Counted from the first letter of the stretch, positions 8,880 to 18,535 are shown. The stretch is DNA of 64,000 bases from Sporomusa acidovorans (GCF_900101845.1 NZ_FNAM01000003.1:76850-140849); one strand, 5' to 3'. Notes: generated by a model not told the origin, from the sequence alone. Translations and numbers: made by a program.

Positions 8880-9710
8880 GTGGAACAAAGCACGGGCATG
8901 ATTATAATCTGCTTCATGAACCTCAAGGGCGGCGTGGGAAAAACGACACTTTCTACGCACGTTGCTTGCGCCTTGGCAAAGCTGGGGATCAGAATACTCT
9001 TCATTGACAATGACAAACAGGGAAACGCCAGCCGCTTTTTTCAAGTGCAGACAGAAAATACTTTATCCGAAGTTTTAGATGACAGCATTTCGGCAGCACA
9101 GGCAATTCAAAAAACGGCATATGAAAACATTGATATTATTTCAGCGGATATGGGACTAGCCGCAGTGAATTTTGACATTATGCTTTCCGATAAATATAAA
9201 AATCGTAATCAAAAGTTTTTACTCAAAGAAGCATTAGAACCGGTTCGTACCCAATATCAGTTTTGCATTATAGACAATCCGCCGGACATCAATACCAGCG
9301 TCTATAATGCCTTGATGGTTGCCAATGAAGTTATCTTTGTAACGACACCGGATTGCTATGCACGCGATGGCATGGATTTAATGTATGAGCAGTTGCAAGC
9401 GGCAAAGAGTGACCGCATAGCGATGGACGCAGGGTATAATGAATTTTTACCGGATTGCCGCCTTCGTTTCCGGGGTTGTGTGCTAAACAAATATACGCCG
9501 GATTCTGCCCCAATTTTAGAAAGTATCCAAAAGAAAATGCCCACTTTTTCAACCACCATTCGTTTAACCAAAACAGGGGCGAAACGCTTGCAGGAAGCAG
9601 CTGAGCGTGGAATTTCCGTGCAAGCGCTTTCACCAAGTTGCGGGTTTTCGCGGGATTTTAAGCATTTTATGGAAGAGTTGTTCTACACGCAAGAAAGTGG
9701 GAAACTCTGA
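8880..9710 (+). CDS. parA: ParA-family partition ATPase
   Basis: 276 residues. The deviant Walker A motif KGGVGKTT near residue 17, the switch region FIDNDKQGN (usual D-D-x-Q-G pattern slightly changed) and the Walker B strand FCIIDNPPDI are in order. ParA proteins bind the nucleoid as ATP dimers and are released by ParB, which moves plasmid or chromosome copies apart. Start GTG 8880 has AAAAGGGGGA upstream. Its stop overlaps the parB start by one base, so the two are translationally coupled. A MinD or Soj role is less likely because of the adjacent initiator-like gene. Confidence 0.92.
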   Translation: MEQSTGMIIICFMNLKGGVGKTTLSTHVACALAKLGIRILFIDNDKQGNASRFFQVQTENTLSEVLDDSISAAQAIQKTAYENIDIISADMGLAAVNFDIMLSDKYKNRNQKFLLKEALEPVRTQYQFCIIDNPPDINTSVYNALMVANEVIFVTTPDCYARDGMDLMYEQLQAAKSDRIAMDAGYNEFLPDCRLRFRGCVLNKYTPDSAPILESIQKKMPTFSTTIRLTKTGAKRLQEAAERGISVQALSPSCGFSRDFKHFMEELFYTQESGKL

Positions 9711-10870
9711 TGGCCAAAAAACTTGATATGAATGCATATTTCAATCGGGCCTCACAAAGCCCGGAGATACTGCCAGAACGGACACACCTGCTTGATATGT
9801 CCGCACTTGTTGAGAACAAACAGAACTTTTACAGTATCGCAGATATAGAGGTTTTAGCGGCGGACATTCTGCGCAATGGGATTCGTCAGCCGCTTGAAGT
9901 TGTGATGCAGCAGGATGGGGTAACTTATCGCCTGATTTCAGGGCATCGACGGCTTGCCGCTTTAAAGTATCTAAAAGCTCAGGGAGAAGCCATTCCGGAG
10001 AAAGTCCCTTGCATCATACGCCGTTATGAATCAGAGGCAGACGAAATAGAAGCAATCATTTCGGCCAACTGCCAACGCGACAAAACCATAGAGGATGAAC
10101 TCAATGAGCTGAAATATTTGCAGCCGATTATCCGTAGACGGTTTGAGGAAGAGAAGCCAGGCGGAAAGTTCCGCGCATATTTTGCCCGCCAGTTGGGAGT
10201 GTCCGAGTCAACGCTGAAAAGGAAGTTGGAGCTATTGAAGCTTTCACCGGCACTCTTAAACCGTCTAAAACAAGGAAAGCTGCCGTTATCGGCAGCGTAT
10301 GAATTAACCGGCTTATCGCCGGAAGAGCAGGAAGAGGCGGAATATGCCCTGCCGGAAGAAGGAAGTGTGCAAGCGGCGATTGAGGTGAAAGAGGAAATCC
10401 GGGCGCAGAAACCTTTGGCGGTGGCCCGGGAAGAAGCTGCTGGTGAGGAGGAGCTTACTGTAGAAGGGGAAACGGCAGGGACTCCTGACAGCAAGAAAAG
10501 CAGAAAAAAACCTTCACCAAAAGCAGAGAATTCTTCCCAAGAGGAACCTGGTGGCGTATCCCCCATCCATGCGAATCAACCCCTGCCGAACGATCTTCCT
10601 GAACAATTTGCGGCGGCCGTTTCCGAAGAAGATGAAGTAGATGGTATGGCAAAGGAACAAATCGAAACAGCGGATTTTCACAGTCTGTCCGTACAGATTC
10701 AAAAAAAGAGCATCCTTTGGGTAGCGGATTTTTGCCGTAATCATATGCAGCAGACAGCCGAGCGTTTGGTAGAAGAAAAAGATACCTCGAAACAGACCGT
10801 GGGCAGAATCGCTGTATGGAAGGAGTTACTTTCACATCTGGATAGTTTGGAAAAGAATATAGTGGGATAA
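9710..10870 (+). CDS. parB: ParB-family partition protein
   Basis: 386 residues. The N-terminal ParB/Srx (CTPase) domain shows GHRRLAALKYL and ISANCQRDKTIEDELNEL; a central HTH follows (FARQLGVSESTLKRKLELLKLSP). The middle linker is long, charged and low in complexity (EEAAGEEELTVEGETAG and KKSRKKPSPKAENS), and the C-terminus is helical. ParB binds parS sites and loads ParA. It overlaps parA by one base and is followed by a terminator, so the operon ends here. No parS repeat cluster could be picked out by eye. Confidence 0.9.
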   Translation: MAKKLDMNAYFNRASQSPEILPERTHLLDMSALVENKQNFYSIADIEVLAADILRNGIRQPLEVVMQQDGVTYRLISGHRRLAALKYLKAQGEAIPEKVPCIIRRYESEADEIEAIISANCQRDKTIEDELNELKYLQPIIRRRFEEEKPGGKFRAYFARQLGVSESTLKRKLELLKLSPALLNRLKQGKLPLSAAYELTGLSPEEQEEAEYALPEEGSVQAAIEVKEEIRAQKPLAVAREEAAGEEELTVEGETAGTPDSKKSRKKPSPKAENSSQEEPGGVSPIHANQPLPNDLPEQFAAAVSEEDEVDGMAKEQIETADFHSLSVQIQKKSILWVADFCRNHMQQTAERLVEEKDTSKQTVGRIAVWKELLSHLDSLEKNIVG

Positions 10871-10884
10871 GGTGCTAGTTATTG

Positions 10885-10910
10885 GCGGCAGAGCTTCTGC
10901 CGCTTTTTTT
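10885..10910 (+). terminator. intrinsic terminator after parAB
   Basis: Perfect GCGGCAGA / TCTGCCGC arms, 3-base loop and seven Ts, lying between parB and the next ribosome site. Confidence 0.85.
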
Positions 10911-10934
10911 ATGCTACTAAAGGAGGGAATTCTG

Positions 10935-11318
10935 TTGGAGAAAACAAGCCGGGAAGAATTAGAAATTGTAATTGTTGCGCTGCAAGAGAAAATTTTGGTG
11001 TTGGAAACAGAGTTAAACGAGCGCGGCGTATTGACTATCGAACAAATTGTTGAGCCGAAAGATTATAGAGATATGAAAGCCCATGCCGAGAAGCTGGAGC
11101 AAGAGGTTGAGGCCCTGCGATATATTCTGTCCTTTTCCGGTGTTCAGTCGCTGGACATGCTGGCGACAGATCTTCTCTCGGTTTTACAAACTCGCCTTAA
11201 ACAAATCGCCGTAGAATTTGAGAACTTTCCTGTGGGGCTGGAGGAACGAAATATACTGAAGAAGATCATTCATAACCTCCACAGCGGTGCACGCCAACTT
11301 GATGAGTTGCTCAAGTAG
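10935..11318 (+). CDS. small coiled-coil protein, function unknown
   Basis: About 127 residues starting at TTG 10935 (MEKTSREELEIVIVALQ), chosen because AGGAGG lies 8 bases upstream; the open frame extends 21 codons further only through the terminator. Two helical heptad-rich stretches (EELEIVIVALQEKILVLETE and MKAHAEKLEQEVEALRYIL) suggest a dimeric coiled coil. I recognise no family. It lies between parB and a regulator-initiator pair and is 12 bases from the next start, so it probably belongs to the replication/maintenance block. Confidence 0.65.
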   Translation: MEKTSREELEIVIVALQEKILVLETELNERGVLTIEQIVEPKDYRDMKAHAEKLEQEVEALRYILSFSGVQSLDMLATDLLSVLQTRLKQIAVEFENFPVGLEERNILKKIIHNLHSGARQLDELLK

Positions 11319-11330
11319 GAGGTGCTTAGC

Positions 11331-11606
11331 ATGACATTAGCAGAGAAAATTCGCAGTTTACGGGAAAAAAACGGCTACAGCATTTCCAAACTTTCCCGGC
11401 ATGTAGGCGTCGACCGGACAAGCATTTACCGGTGGGAGGAAGGAATAACGACGCCAACATTAGCCAGCCTTACGTTGCTTGCGCAATTTTATGGGATCAA
11501 CGTGCGGAAGCTTTTAGAAGATGATGAGCTAATTGATTTACGGCTGCTGGTTAAAAGTCTTGAAACACGTGTAGAAAAACTTGAGCGAAAAGAGGACGGG
11601 CCATGA
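11331..11606 (+). CDS. XRE-family HTH regulator
   Basis: About 91 residues. The Cro/C1-type helix-turn-helix reads EKIRSLREKNGYSISKLSRH, then VGVDRTSIYRWEEGITTPT, followed by a C-terminal coiled-coil tail (LVKSLETRVEKLERKE) that probably dimerises. ATG 11331 follows AGGAGG with 8 bases spacing. Its last codons overlap the next gene by 4 bases, so it is co-expressed with the initiator-like protein and may control copy number or its own operon. Confidence 0.85.
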   Translation: MTLAEKIRSLREKNGYSISKLSRHVGVDRTSIYRWEEGITTPTLASLTLLAQFYGINVRKLLEDDELIDLRLLVKSLETRVEKLERKEDGP

Positions 11607-12508
11607 GCATCATCCGGGTCGAAAAACAGCGAAAATACACCTGTGTAAGCAATGTTCCTTTGCAGGATGCCCGCCTGTCCTTAAAGGCGCGCGGCCTCAT
11701 TACCTACTGCTTGAGCCTGCCGGACAACTGGACGTACAGCGTCAGCGGGTTAGTAAAAGTGATTGGCAGTGAAGGGAAAAGCTCTATTCAGTCGGCACTG
11801 CACGAATTAGAAGCTTGCGGCTATCTCATACGCAGGCGTTTGCACGATAAAAATGGCAAATTTACCGGTACGGAATATGTTCTTTACGAAGAGCCGCAAA
11901 TACAGGCGGAACAACCATTTACCGAAAATCGGTCAATGGCCAGTTTGGAGGAAAATCAACCATTTACCGATTTTCCGTCAACGGTAAACCCGTCAACGGT
12001 AAACCCGTCAACGGAAAAACCGCCGGCGGAAAATCAGCCACTACAAAATACGTATTCTACTAAACAAGAAAAAAAGAAAATACACACACAACAAAGCGAT
12101 GCCGGTGTGTTTTCTTGTGAGGAAAATGGACAAGGAGAAGCGGATGCGAACGCAGATATTTCGCTAGAGCAACTTATTGAAGTGGCGATTCGGTGCCGTA
12201 TTCCGGAAGAAAGCATAGGAAAACTTCTCAAACGCTATCCGCGAGATAAGATCCACGTTCAGCTTCTCTATTTAGAATCGCAAAAGGGTAAAGTGCATAA
12301 CCCTGTTGCCTGGCTGTTTCAGGCCTTGAAACAGGATTATGATACTCCACTTCCAAAGCCGAAGCCTATTGTCGTTCAACCGCCTCCACTACCGCCGCTG
12401 CCCGAGCAGAGTAATGAATCTCTTTCGCCGGAATTTCAGGCAATGCTGGATAGAATACATAAGCTAATGGCAGATAAAGAGAGAGAAAAAAAGGAGGAAG
12501 ACGGATGA
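11603..12508 (+). CDS. winged-helix replication-initiator-like protein
   Basis: 301 residues. The first 90 or so form a winged helix typical of plasmid and phage initiators and replisome organisers (LSLKARGLITYCLSLPDNW and SSIQSALHELEACGYLIRR). A repeat-rich linker with PSTVN units (about residues 125-140) follows, and then a helical region (LLKRYPRDKIHVQLLYLES) like DnaD-type helper domains, with a proline-rich tail. It lies in a parAB-XRE block, overlapping both neighbours by 4 bases, which supports a replication role. The linker DNA carries three 15-bp direct repeats that could serve as iterons. No catalytic motif is visible, so the call rests on fold pattern and context. Confidence 0.6.
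   Translation: MSIIRVEKQRKYTCVSNVPLQDARLSLKARGLITYCLSLPDNWTYSVSGLVKVIGSEGKSSIQSALHELEACGYLIRRRLHDKNGKFTGTEYVLYEEPQIQAEQPFTENRSMASLEENQPFTDFPSTVNPSTVNPSTEKPPAENQPLQNTYSTKQEKKKIHTQQSDAGVFSCEENGQGEADANADISLEQLIEVAIRCRIPEESIGKLLKRYPRDKIHVQLLYLESQKGKVHNPVAWLFQALKQDYDTPLPKPKPIVVQPPPLPPLPEQSNESLSPEFQAMLDRIHKLMADKEREKKEEDG
11975..12019 (+). repeat. three tandem 15-bp repeats inside the initiator-like gene (possible iterons)
   Basis: Unit CCGTCAACGGTAAAC occurs at 11975, 11990 and, with its last bases changed, 12005. Each unit encodes PSTVN-type residues in frame. Related CCATTTACCG-type words lie just upstream. Origins inside initiator genes with iterons are known from lambda O-type systems, so these may be initiator binding sites; this is inference. 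Confidence 0.55.
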
Positions 12509-13218
12509 ACCTATTTCTTGTCAGGGGAAGATTATTACGCATGATCGCTGATTACTATGCATTGGAAAAAATACGTAACTTAGAAAGAACTTTGACGTAT
12601 GTGGAAAGAAAGCTCAATCAACCGCGCCTTGTTTTTAAGCTGCGTCAGGAAATTGTGCAAAGAAAGGCCGATGCCGCCTTAGTTGCCGCCATGATTAGGC
12701 TGATGCCTAAAGAAAAACAAGAATTCGTCCGCTTGCGCTATCTAAAAAAGATGCCGTTAGTTTTTGTTGCGCCTAAACTCTATATTTCGCCTAAAGTCGC
12801 CGGCGTATGGAATGCGGAAATTCTGGAACGTCTTTATGCTCTGCGGGAAGGGATAGTAGGGGATTTTATCTTGTCCCCGCAAGCACTCTGCGCGGTTGAA
12901 AGCTATCTCAATACGATTTTAGATTTTTTTTTGACGGAGGGAATGAAATATGCAGATCCCGCCTATATCAGGCAACTGGAAACCAGAAGGGCTTCTCTTT
13001 TTCAGTTGCGACTATATATGGAGCAGTATTTGGAAAAAGTGAATGCGCAAGAACGCCAGCTCTTACTTTGCTGGTGCAATGATCCATGTCTCACCTATGT
13101 GGAACTTGCCGGACGGTTTTATGTGTCGGAATCGACAGCGGGAAGATATGTGATGCGTTTTAAGGGTGCAATGTTTATTTTTTGGGAAGGGTTGTGTAAA
13201 TTAACCACAGAAAAATAG
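12505..13218 (+). CDS. sigma-70 region-4-like / ArpU-type regulator with two HTH-like segments
   Basis: 237 residues, overlapping the previous gene by 4 bases. Two segments resemble region-4-like helix-turn-helix units: AAMIRLMPKEKQEFVRLRYL, continuing into KLYISPKVAGVWNAEIL, near the middle, and LTYVELAGRFYVSESTAGRY near the C-terminus. Phage and plasmid regulators of the ArpU/RinA type have such pattern. A promoter or late-gene control role is inferred. It is the last gene of the block; 13219-13355 holds nothing that I recognise. Confidence 0.5.
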   Translation: MNLFLVRGRLLRMIADYYALEKIRNLERTLTYVERKLNQPRLVFKLRQEIVQRKADAALVAAMIRLMPKEKQEFVRLRYLKKMPLVFVAPKLYISPKVAGVWNAEILERLYALREGIVGDFILSPQALCAVESYLNTILDFFLTEGMKYADPAYIRQLETRRASLFQLRLYMEQYLEKVNAQERQLLLCWCNDPCLTYVELAGRFYVSESTAGRYVMRFKGAMFIFWEGLCKLTTEK

Positions 13219-13355
13219 TGAATGCTGAGTCAGTATAGGTAGGCAGGGAAAATATTTCTAGGCTGCATGTAAGAACTATTGGAGCAGTTACGGCAGTGTA
13301 TCAAAAATGTAATAAGTGGCTTTCTTTATACAAGAAAAACTGCCTTGTGTTTGTC

Positions 13356-16300
13356 TTAAAGCTGGACAGGTTGATTGCAAAATAAATAAGCTGTATCAAA
13401 GTAAGGCTTATTATGCCAAATAGCCTTGTCGCCGACAATATATAGCTGTATTTTGGATCTTGTAACAGCGACATTAAGGATGTTTGGTCTAGCACTAGCC
13501 CAGCTTACAGCCCCCATGTCCTTACCGTCGGAACCTACTCCCAAGCAGAGTATAACAGTATTTGCCTGTTTGCCTTGAAATGTATGGATTGTGCCGATAG
13601 AAGTGCTAATCCATTTACGAAGTACTTTTTTAGGAATGTCTGGTCTGGTTTGAACTAATAATTCCAGCAGTACTTTTCGAAAGTGATTAATTAGGCCTGC
13701 TCTGACACTCCTGAATGGAGTAATCAAAAATAGTGATGGTATTTTTATATCCCCGTTTTCGGTCTGTTTAAGTGATTTGAAAATATCAAGCACAATTTCG
13801 GTTATTGCTTCCGCCTGATTCGGCACAAAATGCCCAGTTTGACTGTTTCCAGCCACGTGAATCCATTGGCAAACAGCATCTTGATGGTTTTTTGTGGCAT
13901 ACACCATTTTGCCGTCATAAGCGATTTTATTAGAAATATGAAAAACCTTTTGTTGACAACGGTTATGTACCACTAGTGGCGCACCGATCCACAAGTCATT
14001 TTTTTTCTCTAATGTCCGATATCCACCCAAAATGTTTGTTAGATCTGCAAGACTTTGAACACTAGTATATTTATCTTTAATCAACGGACTTTGATGGTAA
14101 TAATCAGCTAATATCTTAATTACATCATCATGTAAAGTAACAACAGGCTCGATCTGTAACGGATCACCCACCGCAATTACTTTCTTTGCCCGCCATATGG
14201 CTCCGGCGGCCGATTGAGGCATGGCTTGTCCGGCCTCATCTATAAAAAGATAAGCGATTTCGTCTTTTGGAATATCTTTTAGAAAATTGCTAACTGACGC
14301 AAAAGTAGTTGACACGACAGGAACAATTAAAAATAAGCTTTGGAGTAAAATCGGCGCTGCAATTGGCAACTGCCCCTTCGGTATTTGCCCTCGCATCATT
14401 TTTCCGAAAGCATCAAGGTTGTCTCGTAAATACTTTGAATTACATACAAAAGTCTTATGGAGCTGAAGTGCCTCTAAGAAGAGGCGTTCTCTTAATACAT
14501 TTAATACGGAATATCCCCATGGAGATGATTTGCTAATATCTTCAGTTTGCTTGGTAAAATATTGGTCTATACGAAAAGGGGATTTCACTTCGGTGCGAAA
14601 CTCCTCCAACTTAGTTTCGAGTTGTGAAATTTTCTCGCAGATTGCTTTTTTTTCTTCCTGTAAATGCTCCATTTGCTTATTCAGATCTTTTATTTGTTTT
14701 TCAGTAGAGGCAAGTCTTTCCCTCGCATTTATAAGGTCAATAGTATTTTGTTCTAAGGCAGATACAATGTCCTTATATTTTTGAACCATTCGATGTTTAG
14801 GCCATAGTAGCCGCTTTAACCATAATAGCCGGTCAATGCTACTTAAATCTGCTTTTTGAAGGAGCAGAAGTTCTTTTCGTTGTGAATAGTCATAGATATT
14901 ATTTTTATTGGTGGCTTGTTGTCCTTCAGTTTTTTGTATCTCAAATTCTATATTCTGCAGAGCTGCGGTCAATTCAGTTAGTTTATTATTGCTTTCGAAT
15001 AATAGACATGTCTGATTGTATATTATTTGGATACGTTCATATTCGTTTTTTACTTCCTCAAGCACCTGGTTAAAAGACTTCTTTGCTTTAGTCCATTCTT
15101 CGGGTGAAACATTTTTGAGTTTCTCCCGCAATTCTTTATTGAAGTCATAGTTTAAGTCATTTACTTCTTCTTTAGAAATTGGCCAAAATTTCTCTATAAA
15201 AGCAGTTCGTTTTCGTTTATTGCCAAGTGAAGCTGCATTGAGTGCCCATGTTGTTCCTTCACCGAAAATCATGTCAGATACTTCAGAGAAATAATGAAAG
15301 TCAATATTTCTATAGTTTTTAGGCATTTCTTCAATGGACGGCAGCTCGTTAGTAACATTCTCAACAGCACTGTTATTATTAGACGCTACTAATATTCCAT
15401 GATTCTTAATGGCAGGCATAATGTCCCTTATATGATTAGGGAAATTCTTATAAGAAATTGTACATACTTCTTCACCAAAAGCACTATCGGGCATATCAAG
15501 TTTAGCCATTTCTATGGCCCGCTCTGCGATAATTGCTGCAATGATATCTTTGAGTAGTGTTGTTTTACCTGTTCCAGGAGGGCCATTGACTGAAAAAAGA
15601 GCTTGCTGGTATTTGGCATCTTTACACATGAAGGCGTTGACATCCATCTGTTGCATAAAACGCATTCCGTAATCACTTGGCCAACGGCCAAATGGTAGAT
15701 GGGCTGGAGACATTAAGTCGAGTGGAGCCTTAGTATCAGATTCAACATTTACTCTTTGTCCAGCTTGCTGTGACATGTATTGTTCAAAGGCTTGTCCATA
15801 ATCTGCGCTATCTTTTTGCAGGCTTTCAATGATTCGCTCAAGATCCCTGATATAGAAACTATTGAGAAGATCGTTTTGTTTGACCTGTTCATCCGTGGCT
15901 TCATTTTCCGCTTTGGCCTCCTCTGAGAAATCATCCATAGTATTATTTTCTGAATCACCAGAGGTAGTCCCGTTTTCTTTTGTTTTTGTGACATCTTCCA
16001 AAATCATATCAATTCGTAGCCAGCAATCCGAGAAAGCTATATCCCAGTTTATCTGCGATGCAAAGTAATTACGACTGGCTTCTAAAAAATTGTAAGTATA
16101 GGGCTCTTTATTATCATTGAGATACTGGAACAGCTTAAACTCAAACTCTTTAAAATCATTTTCCCACTGGTCAATGGCAATTCCGCCATCTTTTACTCTG
16201 TGAATAGCCCAAGGAAAAGAGGATATGCGAAAACTTTCAGGTTCCAAAACTCCACTAGGCGATAAAGTAAACATGCAAAAACAGCTTTCATCGTCTCCCG

Positions 16301-16553
16301 TGTCTCGAAAATTCATCGATGTTTGCATACTTTTTTCCAAGTCGCACAGGGCACTGTCCAGCCGAAAAATTCCAAGATAAACTGCATAGCGTCGGAGCTT
16401 TTTAGAAATAGGTACAGTTGGATTTTCTAAATTCGGGAATATAGATTCGCTATTGACGGAAAAAGTCTTTATGAAAGGACTGTCTTGATCATTCAAAATA
16501 TACGGATAAAAATGCTCTAGTTTATGCCAATATTGGAGTGTTTTTAAATTCAT
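13356..16553 (-). CDS. SF1 (Upf1/DNA2-like) AAA helicase, large, with coiled-coil insert
   Basis: 1065 residues. The Walker A motif GPPGTGKTTLLKDI is near residue 328, and a DEAG-box Walker B strand reads YLFIDEAGQAMPQ. Motif III follows (VIAVGDPLQIEP), and motifs V and VI read GTIHTFQGKQANTVIL and NVAVTRSKIQLYIVGD. Between the ATP-binding parts lies a long charged coiled coil (about residues 500-680). The N-terminal 300 residues show no family that I know. Start ATG 16553 follows AAGGGTGATGAT. It is divergent from a candidate nuclease gene. Helicases of this shape are common in prokaryotic defence loci, so a defence role is plausible but not shown. Confidence 0.85.
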   Translation of the reverse strand: MNLKTLQYWHKLEHFYPYILNDQDSPFIKTFSVNSESIFPNLENPTVPISKKLRRYAVYLGIFRLDSALCDLEKSMQTSMNFRDTGDDESCFCMFTLSPSGVLEPESFRISSFPWAIHRVKDGGIAIDQWENDFKEFEFKLFQYLNDNKEPYTYNFLEASRNYFASQINWDIAFSDCWLRIDMILEDVTKTKENGTTSGDSENNTMDDFSEEAKAENEATDEQVKQNDLLNSFYIRDLERIIESLQKDSADYGQAFEQYMSQQAGQRVNVESDTKAPLDLMSPAHLPFGRWPSDYGMRFMQQMDVNAFMCKDAKYQQALFSVNGPPGTGKTTLLKDIIAAIIAERAIEMAKLDMPDSAFGEEVCTISYKNFPNHIRDIMPAIKNHGILVASNNNSAVENVTNELPSIEEMPKNYRNIDFHYFSEVSDMIFGEGTTWALNAASLGNKRKRTAFIEKFWPISKEEVNDLNYDFNKELREKLKNVSPEEWTKAKKSFNQVLEEVKNEYERIQIIYNQTCLLFESNNKLTELTAALQNIEFEIQKTEGQQATNKNNIYDYSQRKELLLLQKADLSSIDRLLWLKRLLWPKHRMVQKYKDIVSALEQNTIDLINARERLASTEKQIKDLNKQMEHLQEEKKAICEKISQLETKLEEFRTEVKSPFRIDQYFTKQTEDISKSSPWGYSVLNVLRERLFLEALQLHKTFVCNSKYLRDNLDAFGKMMRGQIPKGQLPIAAPILLQSLFLIVPVVSTTFASVSNFLKDIPKDEIAYLFIDEAGQAMPQSAAGAIWRAKKVIAVGDPLQIEPVVTLHDDVIKILADYYHQSPLIKDKYTSVQSLADLTNILGGYRTLEKKNDLWIGAPLVVHNRCQQKVFHISNKIAYDGKMVYATKNHQDAVCQWIHVAGNSQTGHFVPNQAEAITEIVLDIFKSLKQTENGDIKIPSLFLITPFRSVRAGLINHFRKVLLELLVQTRPDIPKKVLRKWISTSIGTIHTFQGKQANTVILCLGVGSDGKDMGAVSWASARPNILNVAVTRSKIQLYIVGDKAIWHNKPYFDTAYLFCNQPVQL

Positions 16554-16877
16554 ATCATCACCCTTTTGAATTTATGCCAAACATTGTCGATGTGTACGTT
16601 AACATATTTTGGCATAGTAAGTATTTTTTTAAGTATAGCATATATTACAACATTATTTTATAGACCGACCTATGATTTGATTTTATGTCGTTGCAAATTA
16701 AAGGTTTCTTCACTATTGGAAGAGTTAATAATTATCCTTGGAAGATTCTAATATTCTGAAAATAAATATCAAAAAAAAGTAATTTTGAGATGTTGTGAGG
16801 CAGTTGGAAAAGTTATACAATAAATATTGTATTGAGTTGCTAATAGTATTAAGAAAATGGAGGGGGGATGTGAAAAT
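16554..16877. promoter_or_regulatory. divergent AT-rich intergenic region between helicase and nuclease genes
   Basis: 324 bases without a convincing gene. It must hold the promoters of both divergent genes. The right side ends in a very strong GGAGGGGGG ribosome site before ATG 16878. No operator palindrome was recognised. Confidence 0.5.
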
Positions 16878-18401
16878 ATGTGTAATCCCAGTATGGAATA
16901 TGATGCAACAGCGAGTTGGAGTGGCTATACATATCAAGGAAAAGTTGCGATATATATTACTTTGAAAAAAATCAATTATTTACGTTCTATAAAACCTGAC
17001 TGTAGTATAGAAAACTATTATTTGGAATTGGAATGGATGGAAGACTTTTCTATTCTATACAGGAATGACTCAGGTGTGTTGGTGTATGAGTCAATCCATC
17101 AAGTTAAAGCCCGACAGGAGCGAAAATTACCTGCATATTCATCAGCACTAATAAAATTACTTCAAAAAGTAGAAGCAGACGGCAATATACAAAACGCGTT
17201 TCTCCATACTATGGAAAATGTAGATTATCAAAATAATTGGCTAGATGAATTGAAAATAGTTTCCGTGGATGATAAAGAAGTAAAGGAATGGATTCACGAT
17301 ATTAATAGTTTATTGGGAGATAGCGTTAAAAAGAGTGAGTTTGTCCATACCTTTCCCAAAAAACGCAGTGACTTTTCAAAGCAATTTAAAAAATACTCGA
17401 ATAAGATTACTCTTGAAAATATAGATGAAATATTGGGGAACTTTAAATCAGATTTGGAAGTAACTTTGAATAAAATACAACAAGGTTTTTCGGATGAAAG
17501 TTTGAAAAAAGTAATTTTGTATTCATACGATAATGGCCAAAAGTATTGCCCACTTGATGAAATTGATAATTTAATAAAAGCAGAGATTATCAATTTTTGG
17601 AATACCGGTACAGGCGACGAATGGAAAATTGAAGATACAGGTTTTCAGGAAATAATTTTACGATGTCTTACAGGAATAATAGATTCTCATATTATGAAAC
17701 GACATAGAAATTACGGTTCTAAAGATATTGAGAAATTAAATTTTTGTGAATTTGAAGAAATTTTAAAGAGTGATGCACCTATTAAAAGATGTAAAGAGTA
17801 TTATCTTTATACTATTAAGGAAAAACTGCTGGAGTATTGCGATGAATACGAGAAAATATGTTATGAGGATTGCAGTGAGGACGACAATTCACCCTGTACA
17901 TTGTGCCAATTAAACGATTTTAAACACAAAGTCTTAGCGATGAATTTTGATGAGATTTGGGAATTGGTAATTGTAACAAATCCCGATATTGCATCAAATT
18001 TTGATGAAAGAGGCTTTATAGATTACTGTGGAAAAAATCGATATTTCAATCCTTTTTACAATGGGATTAAAGAAATTATTCAAAAATATGGGAAAGAAAA
18101 AATTCCAGTGTCATATATCGATAGAGATAAAAAACTGTATCTATTAACAACAATTTGTGATAATGGTGTATCCAGAAAGCCGATTAAAGAAGTATGTAAA
18201 AATATTATTGAGAATACCGCGTTGTCACACGTATTTATGGATTATGAAGTGATTATCAGCAAGGACTTAGAATCTTCATCTATTTTAAGTGATGCAGGAG
18301 ATTATTTGAGTAATTTTAAAAGAGAAGAACACAACATATATCATTTCAAAAATGTATCTATGAAAAAATTGGAAAACTGTAAACAAGACTTGAATTTTTA
18401 A
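16878..18401 (+). CDS. candidate PD-(D/E)xK-type nuclease; ABC-3C/Cap4-like architecture
   Basis: 507 residues from ATG 16878, chosen for GGAGGGGGG about 10 bases upstream. The N-terminus ATASWSGYTYQGKVAIYITL has the YQ..A.Y pattern of DUF4297/Cap4-like and ABC-three-component effector nucleases. It is followed by WMEDF and then YESIHQVKAR, which fit the acidic and Q-x-K positions of a PD-(D/E)xK core. The C-terminal third has a Cys-rich patch (CSEDDNSPCTLCQL) like a zinc-binding tail. I infer a DNA-cleaving effector paired with the divergent helicase. The family call is from pattern memory, so confidence in function is moderate. Confidence 0.5.
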   Translation: MCNPSMEYDATASWSGYTYQGKVAIYITLKKINYLRSIKPDCSIENYYLELEWMEDFSILYRNDSGVLVYESIHQVKARQERKLPAYSSALIKLLQKVEADGNIQNAFLHTMENVDYQNNWLDELKIVSVDDKEVKEWIHDINSLLGDSVKKSEFVHTFPKKRSDFSKQFKKYSNKITLENIDEILGNFKSDLEVTLNKIQQGFSDESLKKVILYSYDNGQKYCPLDEIDNLIKAEIINFWNTGTGDEWKIEDTGFQEIILRCLTGIIDSHIMKRHRNYGSKDIEKLNFCEFEEILKSDAPIKRCKEYYLYTIKEKLLEYCDEYEKICYEDCSEDDNSPCTLCQLNDFKHKVLAMNFDEIWELVIVTNPDIASNFDERGFIDYCGKNRYFNPFYNGIKEIIQKYGKEKIPVSYIDRDKKLYLLTTICDNGVSRKPIKEVCKNIIENTALSHVFMDYEVIISKDLESSSILSDAGDYLSNFKREEHNIYHFKNVSMKKLENCKQDLNF

Positions 18402-18535
18402 TGAAAGACCAACTATAAAAAGTCAACAGAGAAAATCTAAAAATGTTGAGTTCCGGTCTTAATATTTATGCACAAAAAATAGACCTGTGTGTAGCAGGTC
18501 GAAAAAAGGTCGGTCTATTTAATGGAGATCAACTT

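Noticed and set aside
11975..12019. CRISPR-like repeats
   Set aside because: Fifteen-base units are tandem without spacers and encode an in-frame protein repeat.
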